A stretch of DNA of 64,000 nucleotides from Ostrinia nubilalis. Its lineage: Eukaryota; Arthropoda; Insecta; Lepidoptera; Crambidae. The DNA lies in NCBI RefSeq assembly GCF_963855985.1, contig NC_087118.1:1054001-1118000 (forward strand), given 5' to 3'. The position numbers and the translations under genes were made by a program. A model generated the notes under the pieces. The model was not told the origin of the DNA. It searched no databases and saw only the letters and a program-made list of their open reading frames with translations. Positions 55,493-64,000 of the stretch are shown piece by piece. Position 1 is the first letter of the stretch. Each line of letters starts with the position of its first letter.

Positions 55493-56330
55493 AGCGGCCG
55501 CCCGCGACTTCGTACGCGTGGATCCCGTTTTACCCCTTCATCTATCTTACGCGGTTTAGATTTTTTCATACAAATGTTTTTTCCCGCTAACTCCCGTTCC
55601 CGTTGGAATTTCGCAATATCCTGTTGTAACTAAGCTTTAAGTTTACTAAGGGACCTGCATGCCAAATTTCAAGCGTCTAACTTAAGCGGTTTAGATTTTT
55701 CATACAAAAGGATTTTTCCGGTAATTCCTGTTCCTGTGGGAATTTCGGGAATTCCTTTCTTAGTGCACCTCTACGGTACCTAAGCTACGTCCCTTATAAA
55801 TTTCAAGTGCCTACGTTTAGCCGTTTAGGCTGTGCGTGGGTATGTCAGTGAGTCAGTCATACAAAAGGAATTTACCGCTAATTCCAGTTCCCGTGGGAAT
55901 TTTGCAATATCCTGTTGTAACTAAGCTTTAAGTTTACTAAGGTACCTGCATGCCAAATTTTAAGCGTCTAACTTACGCGGTTTAGATTTTTTCATACAAA
56001 TGTTTTTTCTCGCTAATTCCCGTTCCCGTAGGAATTTTGCAATATCCTGTTATAAATAAGCTTAAAGTTTACTAAGGTACCTGCTTGCCAAATTTCAAGC
56101 GTCTAACTTAAGCGGTTTAGATTTTTCATACAAAAGGATTTTCCCGCTAATGCCCGTTCCTGTGGGAATTCCTAAGTATCCTATAACCTGCCCAGGAGTA
56201 TGAAGAATAATTGTACTAAGTTTCGTTAAAATCCGTCGAGTAGTTTTTGTTTCTATAAGGAACATACAGACAGACAGACAGACAGACAAAAATTTTACTG
56301 ATTGCATTTTTGGCATCAGTATCGATCACT
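55493..56330 (+). repeat. Modular repeat with ~130-bp internal units
   Basis: It starts ACTAGCGGCCGCCCGCGACT, as at 8881. About five diverged units of ~130 bp follow (GCGGTTTAGATTTTTTCATA, CCCGCTAA..CCCGTTCCCGT, GGAATTT.GCAATATCCTGTT, CTAAGCTTTAAGTTTACTAA, CCAAATTTCAAGCGTCTAAC). It ends in (ACAG)n and TTTGGCATCAGTATCGATCA. It has no ORF and lies between ORF1 and ORF2 of LINE-D. Confidence 0.75.
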
Positions 56331-56785
56331 AATCACCCCCTGATAGTTATTTTGAAAATATATTTCATGTACAGAATTGACCTCTCTACAGATTTATTAT
56401 AAGTATAGATTTTCATTGAAATACATTTCCATGTACAGTTATACTTATTATATCAATATACACTGGTATGAATTGATGTGCCATTTGCTACTTGATTGTG
56501 AAATTACTATTCTACATGGAATATTCGACCTATTTACTACTGTTTCTTTGTATTGCTTAATTCAATTTCATTACAATTTTATACCTTATTTAATTCAAAT
56601 CTCAAATTATGTAACTGTCAATTTATATGTGAGCCTACTATTATTATTTATCTATGTTAATCCCTATTATATTTTTATTATAATATTTACAATTATGAAT
56701 CACATTTTGACATCCCGTTATTGGTGCTTATTTACACAACTCAACTCACAGGCCTTAGGCTAAAAAATCTATTGTTAGGTCTATA
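56331..56785 (+). other. AT-rich segment between LINE-D pieces
   Basis: The 128-codon ORF at 56377 is hydrophobic (Ile/Tyr/Leu-rich) but composition-driven; I see no domain. Near its end, another frame (TTQLTGLRLKNLLLG) leads in frame, across the fold-back insertion, into the LINE-D endonuclease, so at least the last ~70 bp belong to LINE-D ORF2. Confidence 0.5.
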
Positions 56786-57833
56786 CAGTGTGTCCGGGCT
56801 TGTAGTGATCAAACTTTAATGGCGTAATCTATGGACAATTTTATCGATGAAAATACTTCAAATTTGGGGCTTGACCCATTTGTCGCAAAATTACGAGGTA
56901 TTAAGTTTTTAATTTTTAGTTTTCACCTCTTCCTTCAAAAACAAGTGAAAACGTGGGTAACTTAACATTAATAAGCGAATATTTGATATCATGCGATAGT
57001 CAATAAAATTATCTATTAGTAGAAGTAGAAAACGGACACAAGTTTCATACATTTTATGGAAGTAAGAATGGATTGAATTAGAAAAAGACATGATTTTTTT
57101 CACTTCTTTTTCAGTTATTTTCCAACACAAGAAAAATCAGGTCGTTAAGGTATGTTTTATTTGCATTGTATTATTAGTATTTGAGCTATTTTACAAAACG
57201 AATGTAAATTTATTAGTCTACGTCTATTAGTTTCGACGTAATTGTTGAACAAAGATACCCCTTCCCAGCCAGTTCCATAGCGCACGCGACATGCGAAAAT
57301 GCACTGCCTGAAAGAATCACACAACCTATTCCGACGCGCTATGGAACCGGCTGGGAAGGGGTATCTTTGTTCAACAATTACGTCAAAACTAATAGACGTA
57401 GACTAATAAATTTACATTGGTTTTGTAGAATAGCTCAAATACTAATAATAAAATGCAAATAAAACATACCTTAACGACCTGGTTTTTCTTGTGTTGGAAA
57501 ATAACTGAAAAATAAGTGAAAAAAATCATGTCTTTTTCTAATTCAATCCATTCTTAATTCCATAAAATGTATGAAACTTGTGTCCGTTTTCTACTTCTAC
57601 TAATAGATAATTTAATTGACTATCGCATGATATCAAATATTCGCTTATTAATGTTAAGTTACCTACGTTTTAACTTTTTTTTTAAGGAAGAGGTGAAAAC
57701 TAAAAATTAAAAACTTAAATCCTCGTAATTTTGCGACAAATGGGCCAAGCCCCAAATTTGAAGTATTTTCATCGATAAAATTGTCCATAGATTACGCCAT
57801 TAAAGTTTGATCACTACAAGCCCGGACACACTG
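56786..57833. mobile_element. 1-kb TA-target fold-back in LINE-D
   Basis: It starts CAGTGTGTCCGGGCTTGTAG and ends with the complement, flanked by TA (56784-56785, 57834-57835). The arms are about 470 bp each, around a short centre near 57300. Ignoring it plus one TA, LINE-D codons run through the site in frame. There is no transposase ORF. Confidence 0.88.
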
Positions 57834-57835
57834 TA

Positions 57836-58905
57836 TAATGCAGGGTCTCTCTGTACAGGGCATGACGAATTTACTGCTGCGATGGTGGAACTTGCTCCTG
57901 ACATTATGGCCATAAATGAAACCTGGCTGCGTTTGGGAGAGGAGGACAGGGCGCCAAAATTGACAGGTTATCGTTTGAGACATGTTCCGCGAGATATTCA
58001 GGTTCGGGGGGGTCGTGGAGGGGGGGTCGGTTTTTATATACGGAAGGGTTTAAATATCAAACAACTAGAATTTCCTACATCTATTCCACCTGTTGAGCAG
58101 ATGTGGCTGAAAGTCCACTCACGCGGTCAAAATATAATCGTGGGAACTGCATACAGACCACCCTGGCAAGACATAAACATGTTCCTGGACGCTATCACAG
58201 ACTCAGTCACCTCTTTCTCGCACTCTGACGGCTTAATATTGATGGGAGATTTTAATATCAATCTCCTTGATAACAGTAGTCGCGGCTATGGGGCCTTCAT
58301 GCAATTCATCGAGAGTTTAAATCTAACTCAAATGGTTAAGGACCCCACCCACTTCACAGACCATAGTGCCACTTTGATAGATGTGTTGTGCACTGATGTT
58401 AGGGTTCCCAAGCTGACAGTAAGGCATTCGCCGGATCGAGGAGGGCATGCCATGATACTAGCAGAGGTCAAAATTAAAGTGGATAAACCTAGTCCAAGTT
58501 GGGTAACATATAGACCACTTAAGAACATTCTCATGGAGCGGCTGAACTCAGATCTATGTGCCATACAGTGGGTCAACTTTAATGAAATCAACGGAGTTGA
58601 CCAACTAGTAAAAGCATTTACATCATGTATTACAGGGCTGATGGATTTACATGCCCCAATAGTGACAAAAAAGTTTAAAGCCCCTCCACATCCATGGGTA
58701 ACGGACACTGTCAGAGCCATGATGCGTATTAGGGACAACTACCACAACAAATATAAAAAATTCAAAACATCTACGCTAAAAGGCTGTTATAGACAAATGA
58801 GACAGGTGGTAATGGAAGCGATGGAACAGGAGAAAAAATGATATTTTAAAAAACATATAAATAATAATATAGGCAATTCAAAGAGATTGTGGATGAATCT
58901 CAAGA
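57836..58905 (+). pseudogene. LINE-D ORF2: endonuclease and start of linker
   Basis: APE-type endonuclease: YNAGSLCTGHDEFTAAM, DIMAINETWL (catalytic Glu), RGGGVGFYIRKG, GTAYRPPWQD, LILMGDFNINLLDNSS, and ATLIDVL / SPDRGGHAMI where SDH is usual. The linker includes PPHPWVTDTVRAMMRIRDNY. An in-frame TGA (58839-58841) follows EQEKK, and the frame then continues with YFKKHINNNIGNSKRLWMN. It breaks at about 58905 where LINE-E begins. No RT of LINE-D is present. Confidence 0.82.
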
Positions 58906-59011
58906 ATCCCAGTCCGGCGCGAGCGGCCGTTACGTACGGACGGGTGCTCTTATTTAGCGAGTGGTTGAGATTTTCACTTCTACCCACATCGTGTGAGAAA
59001 GTTTTGTGATC

Positions 59012-60509
59012 ATGGACGAAAATAGGAGTGAGGAAGAAATGAGTGATTCGGATATTCTTGAAAACTGTGAACGAGAACTATCTGCAATAATTCATAACAC
59101 CAACTCGAGTATGTCGGAGAATAATAATTTTGAAAAATCTGCTGAGAAAAGGAAAGAAAGGGATGATGATATCATTGACGAGGAAGGATTCATAACTGTG
59201 AGTAGAAGGAAACCTAAGCGACTTTTAAGAAGTTCCTCAACTACCCCCGAAAATAATAATACTCCACTATCTGAAGTAAACGTATCTAGTGACAATTATG
59301 TTTTCTATGAGATCAGTATAACTTCACTTGAAAGTTTACCTAAACCAATTGCAATGGCTAAACTCCTTCATTCAGGAAACATTAAAAACATCAATAGAAT
59401 CAAATATAAAGGCCCAAACAGAGCCCTTGTCCAATTTAAAAATCGAGAAGATGCTATAAAATTATCTGAATGTGATAAGTTTAAAGAACTTGGTTTGAGA
59501 TGTCAAATGATAAACGAATTATCTATGTCATTTGGAGTTGTTAAAGGAGTTGACCTTGATTTGAGTGAAGAAAATTTGTTAGAAATATTCCAATCAAGTA
59601 CAGAGATATTATCGATTAGACGACTTAAGCGGCTAGATGAAAACGGGAAATGGGTTAATAGTGAATCCGTAAGAGTGTATTTCAAAGGCAATAATCTTCC
59701 ACTCAATATTTATGCATATGAATGTTGTTTCAAAGTTGAACCTTTCATTTTCCCTGTAACTCAATGTTCAGGATGCTGGCATTTTGGTCATTCTCTAAAA
59801 TTTTGTCCAACCAAAAAGATGATATGTCCAAGATGTGGAGGAGAGCATAAAATCTGTGACTCAAAAACGGTTAAATGTATAAACTGTAAAGGACCTCATA
59901 TTTCTCTAGACAAGCAGTGTCCTTTTTTCCTGAAAGAGAAACAGATACGATACATTATGAGTACCAGACAAGTTGCCTACAGGAAAGCCCTACAGATATT
60001 TATAGAAGAAAAACAAGAAAATGGTACACATCCAACGAAAGTGACTCAGGAATCTTCTGTGCTGAAATCAAAATCGAATAACAATGCCAAATCATATAGT
60101 AGCGTATTGAGTGAGGGCTTGAATTCTCGAGATACTGAAGAAGCGAATGAAGAAACTCAAGATAGTTTGACAAATGCACGAAATAAAAAAGAAAAATACA
60201 AAGAAGTACAGGAAAAAACAACACCGAGGTTTTTCACAAGCTATGGAAGACGAAAAGAATCAAGAAAGCGACGAAGTTAGAAATGAAGAGACACCAAAAA
60301 ATCGAAGTGAACAACTGTTACAGAAATTTGAATTCAAAAAGTTTTTACTGAAAATCAAGGAAGTTATTATGACGAAAAATAGTTTGGAAGTCAAGATCAT
60401 AAATATCTGTAAAATCATCTTTAAAGAAATTAAGTCGTTTATACTTAACGTTATACTAGGAGGAGATAGTCTAGAAAAGTCTATAAATATTCTTAATTTT
60501 GATGGATAG
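59012..60509 (+). pseudogene. LINE-E ORF1, gag-like
   Basis: The first ATG is at 59012 and the main frame runs to a stop at 60280 (422 codons). The N-terminus is acidic and Ser-rich; a PRE-like/RRM-like middle (YEISITSLESLPKPIAMAKL, VKGVDLDLSEENLLEIF) follows. Three Cys/His knuckles come next: CSGCWHFGHSLKFC, CPRCGGEHKIC..C, CINCKGPHISLDKQC. The probable true C-terminus continues in another frame after ~60190 (SEQLLQKFEFKKFLLKIKEV to LNFDG), stopping at TAG 60507-60509 and overlapping the ORF2 ATG (60502) by 8 nt. That fits termination-reinitiation, an inference. Confidence 0.82.
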
Positions 60510-61386
60510 CACACCCATAAATAAAAGTAGTCTAAACTTATTTCAGTGGAATTCACAAAGTTTGCGTCCAAAACTCATAAGCTTTAGTGATCTTTTAGCT
60601 CGTGAAAATATTCATATTGCGATTATAAGTGAATCTTGGCTTGATAGTGAATCAGATTTGACCATAAGTGGTTATAATGTATACAGGACAGATAGATGGG
60701 ATGGTTATGGCGGTGTGGCAATAATTGTACACAAATCTATTCAATCATATTTTTATCCAGTTAATGTCAATAATACAGGCATTGAAGTAATTTACATAAA
60801 ATTAGTTAATTGTAAAGAACTAGAGAATATCATCGCCGTATACTGCCCATCATCTGTTCGTACTAATCTCTCTGATTGGGATGACATATTTTCAATGTCC
60901 ACGAGAAAGACATTAGTTGCGGGGGATTTTAATGGACACCACACAAACTGGTCAGTGAGGTCGGACTCTAGAGGCACTCAAATCATGGATTCTTCGGTAG
61001 AAAATGGTTTTATCTCCCTAAATAATGGTAAACATACTCGCGTAAAGTTGGTAAATGGTGTATTACAACAAACATCGCCAGATATATCTTTTGCATCAAC
61101 AGATATCGCAATAAAACTTCATTGGCAAGTGTTAAATGAAAATTTGGGAAGCGATCATTTAATAATAAAAATTTCATATAATATAGGAGACACATACAAT
61201 TCATATAAGAAACGCAATTTAAAAAATATTGACTGGATGGAGTACCAAAAAACTATATCAGATACTTTCGATTACAATAACTATAACTCTAATAGTGTGC
61301 AATCCATTTATGACCACTTTTTAAAACAAATTACTTACGCGATTGATAAACATTATGCCCTATTTGAAATATCCTATAAACCCTAA
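60502..61386 (+). pseudogene. LINE-E ORF2: endonuclease
   Basis: ATG at 60502 (MDSTPINKSS). APE-type endonuclease: LFQWNSQSLRPK, AIISESWLDSES (catalytic Glu), YRTDRWDGYGGVAIIV, IIAVYCPSSV, LVAGDFNGHHTNW, TSPDISFAS, and GSDHLIIKI with the final SDH. The frame ends at a stop at 61386, and the linker resumes in the next frame from about 61343, so one frameshift lies in 61343-61386. Confidence 0.85.
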
Positions 61387-63306
61387 CAACAAATTTAAAC
61401 CCAAAAACTATTGGAACTCCGATTTATCCAAAGCTGTTGCGCAACGTAGATTAGCACTCTCTACTTTTAGGCGAAACCCGACACCACAAAATCTCACAAG
61501 ACTGGAAACAAAAACACAAATGGCACAAAAAATGATTCGTAATGCTAAGTCAGCCAGTTGGCATAATTTCTGTGACTCTATAAATGAATCAACATCTCCT
61601 TCTGAGATGTGGAACCGCGTTAAATGGATGAAAGGTTACAAACAAAATAAAATGTATGCACCAGTAGAAAAACAGAATGAACTGTTAGAATCGTTAACGC
61701 CAGACTATGTATTAAACGCTCCACCAAATTTCAAATCGAAGAATTCTCACCTAGAGTCCGACTTCACACTTCAGGAACTTAATAGTTGTTTAAAAAAAAA
61801 GACACAGCGCCAGGACATGATAATATTACCTATTCAATGATTTATCACATTCCTGATAGGACTAAAATGTTCTTACTAAATATATACAATAAAATATACA
61901 ATGAAGGAAGAGTGCCAATCCAATGGAGAAATATTAATATTATTCCAATTCCTAAAACCAGTAATATCAATTCCTCAATAAAATTAAGACCCATCTCTCT
62001 TTTCACTTGCCTATGTAAAATCTTTCATTTGATGATCCTAAAGCGATTGGAATGGTACATTGAAAAAAACAGGTTTTTATCTCCATCCACAGTAGGGTTC
62101 AGAAAGGCCCAATCATGCCTGGATGCTCTTACAAGATTAGTAACTCATATTCAACTGGGCTTCACGAAAAACATTCCAACTCTGGCTTGTTTCTTGGACA
62201 TTGAAAATGCCTACAATAATGTATCTGTTGATGTAACTGTGAAAATACTAGATGATCTTAACGTTGGCTCCAAACTCTGTTCATATCTGTGGGCTTTTCT
62301 CAGTGAAAGACACTTAAGAATTAATCTAAATAATAAAGATAATATCATTAAAAGATGTACTAATAAGGGCTTGGCCCAAGGGGACCCTCTTTCACCTCTT
62401 ATTTTTAATATAATTACTCATAAAATATGTCACAGTCTACAAAATGTATTAATATCACAATATGCCGACGATTATGTTATCTTTGTAAGCAACAAAGATA
62501 TTAAAATGTGTGAAAGATATGTTCAAACTGCATTAGACACCGTCATTGTACTATTAGATGAACTTGGGCTATCATTGTCAGTTAATAAAACTAACTTTTG
62601 TGTATTTAGTAGAGGACGGCGAAGGATTAAGCCAACAGTAAAAATCTATGATCAAGAGTTAACTTCAATGGAATGTGTTAGGTATTTAGGTTTGTGGTTA
62701 GACAGGAGCCTTCTATGGAGGAAACAGATAAACGAAGTTGTAGACAAATGTTCAAAACATATGAATATACTAAAAATGTTAGCAGGAAGTTCCTGGGGAA
62801 TGCATACCAAACATATTCGTAGATTATATATTGCACTTATTAGAAGCAGACTAGACTATGGTTCCTTTTTATATGATTGCAGTGCTAAATGTCATGTTTC
62901 TAAGCTAGATAAACTTCAAAACCAGGCACTAAGAGTAATAGGAGGATTCATAAAAAGTACTCCTATTCATGTTATGGAGAGTGAGTTGAGTATACCACCC
63001 CTATTTATACGTAGAATTTACCTAGCCTACAAGTATACTCTTAAATGTTTTTCATTTTCTCATAATAAGATAATCCTGGATTTGTCTGAGTTAAGTGGTC
63101 TATGTGACCAGGATAGTTACTGGCAAAACAAAAAGAAGCCCCTGCTTACAAAAATATATAATGAGGTATGTTACCTTAATTACGCCTCTGCGGAAATTCT
63201 TAAAATGTTTAGCCTAGATATTTGGGTGAATGGTATTGAATTAAATAATACTTTGAATTTCAATCTGAAAAGCATACTAGAACCCAAAAATTCATACGAA
63301 CATTGA
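61343..63306 (+). pseudogene. LINE-E ORF2: linker and reverse transcriptase
   Basis: The linker (KPKNYWNSDLSKAVAQRRLA, ASWHNFCDSINESTSPSEMW) occupies 61343-61800. A frameshift at the A9 run (61792-61800) leads into the RT: KDTAPGHDNITYSMI, IIPIPKTSNINSSIKLRPIS, LSPSTVGFRKAQSCLDAL, CFLDIENAYNNVSV, GLAQGDPLSPLIFNI, catalytic YADDYVIF, and YLGLWLDRSLLWRKQI. The frame stops at 63306, and the RNase H continues one base out of phase after the A5 run at 63286-63290. Confidence 0.87.
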
Positions 63307-64000
63307 AAAACAGAGTCATTAGTGAAATCTATAAAAGATTTGAGGGTTGGCATAAGATTTTTACTGATGGCTCAAAAAGTCCTCAAGGTCTGGGATCTGG
63401 TTTTTACGATCAAAAAATGGATGTAACAGCTGGTTTTAAAATTTTAGCACAGGTATCCATTATGACGCTGGAACTCATTGCAATATTTGAAGCCTTAAAA
63501 TATGCGGTCGAAAAGAAATTTAATAAAATTGTTATTCTCTCCGATAGCAAAAGTGCTTTGCAGCATTTGGCTCGTTGCGCCTCTGGTTTCAGAGGTGTAA
63601 CGATAGCCTATGACATTCTTAAGGTTATTCATAGTTTAAAAAGTACAAATATTGAACTCATGTTGCAATGGGTCCCAGCGCATATAGGACTACTGGGCAA
63701 CGAAAGGGCTGACCTTGCGTCAAAGGAAGCAGCGCGCGTGGGGAATCGTATCGAATATTTGCCAGACTATTGGGAATATGTATCAAAATATAAAAGGACA
63801 TGCTTTCAAAAATGGAAACAGCACTTTGATTTGATATCTACTGACAAAGGAATATGGTACAAATCCATACAAAGAGAACCCATGCGCGCTCCTTGGTTTG
63901 ACGATAATAAACTGAGTAGAAGTTACATCAAACTTGCACTACGCCTTCGTTCGGGACACTATCCATCGGCAAAGTTTGCATACCTAATGAAAAAATCTGA
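63291..64000 (+). pseudogene. LINE-E ORF2: RNase H (runs off window)
   Basis: The frame reads WHKIFTDGSKSPQGLGSGFY (first Asp), MTLELIAIFEALKYAVEK (Glu), VILSDSKSALQHLARC (Asp) and LMLQWVPAHIGLLGNERADL (PAHxGxxGNExAD), a complete RNase H catalytic set. It continues with a C-terminal region (LRLRSGHYPSAKFAYLMKKS) and is still open at 64000. It would degrade the RNA strand after cDNA synthesis. Confidence 0.9.

Larger units (their letters stand above)
58906..64000 (+). mobile_element. LINE-E, I-group non-LTR retrotransposon
   Basis: It starts near CCCAGTCCGGCGCGAGCGGC with a ~105-bp GC-rich 5' leader, then ORF1 (CCHC knuckles) and ORF2 (endonuclease, RT, RNase H). RNase H after RT places it in the I-like group. 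It appears to have a full 5' end and continues past the window edge. The ORFs are broken by small frameshifts, several at homopolymers (A6 near 60186, A9 at 61792-61800, A5 at 63286-63290), so either light decay or sequence error is possible. It is inserted in LINE-D. Confidence 0.88.

Noticed and set aside
56377..56763. 128-codon hydrophobic ORF as a membrane protein
   Set aside because: The composition follows from AT-rich DNA, and the end of the region codes for LINE-D ORF2 in a different frame.

Overview
This is AT-rich, gene-poor eukaryotic DNA, almost certainly from an insect and most likely a moth or butterfly. The evidence is spliceosomal introns, tRNA-derived SINEs, insect-type LINEs, Ty3/gypsy and BEL/Pao retroelements, piggyBac, hAT and MULE remnants, and several short repeats that I recall from lepidopteran genomes (the GGCCAAGTGCG..CGGACTC tail, AACCGACTTCAAAAAAGG ends, the TTTCAGCCAAATGACGTCCACTGCTGG block). 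I find no ordinary host gene. Essentially every protein-coding stretch belongs to a transposable element, and many elements sit inside one another.

Layout, left to right. 0.6-1.8 kb: a hAT-like non-autonomous element with a second hAT MITE (perfect 8-bp target duplication) inside it. 2.2-9.3 kb: a spliced MULE-type transposase gene, broken by a Ty3/gypsy insertion (2623-8340, near-identical 351-bp LTRs, 5-bp target duplication) that has lost its RT and integrase core. 9.9-14.0 kb: LINE-A, with an intact 957-codon endonuclease/RT ORF2 that has no early ATG but lies in the -1 frame of ORF1 behind a T TTA AAC heptamer. 14.6-23.7 kb: a SINE, a decayed cysteine-rich 'YQGRW' family pseudogene, 5'-truncated LINE-B, fold-back elements, and a hAT MITE containing a TA-target MITE. 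24.5-39 kb: two inverted copies of an unnamed repeat flank a BEL/Pao pol remnant. That remnant is split by a fold-back element carrying a 352-bp (CA)n tract and by an apparently complete Ty3/gypsy element (28748-36303, 1304-bp LTRs, intact gag and pol, A AAA AAC frameshift site, PBS and PPT).

40-53.3 kb: a third, minus-strand Ty3/gypsy-type element (LTRs at 39985 and 53162) is broken by LINE-C (itself split by a TA-flanked MITE), a 121-bp satellite array, a fold-back, and the 5' half of a piggyBac element. 53.8-58.9 kb: LINE-D (zinc-finger ORF1, endonuclease ORF2) is split by a modular repeat and a 1-kb fold-back. 58.9-64 kb: LINE-E, an I-type element (CCHC ORF1; endonuclease, RT and RNase H in ORF2), runs off the window and is interrupted by small frameshifts.

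The nesting gives a relative chronology. In three cases the flanking codons continue in one frame across an element plus one copy of its target duplication (MULE/gypsy-A, BEL/fold-back, LINE-C/MITE), and probably also for LINE-D/fold-back. The receiving ORF was therefore open when the insertion happened. The most interesting observations are the LINE-A frameshift signal, a set of TA-target fold-back elements sharing a CAG(G/T)GTG terminus, and the gutted gypsy-A with nearly identical LTRs.
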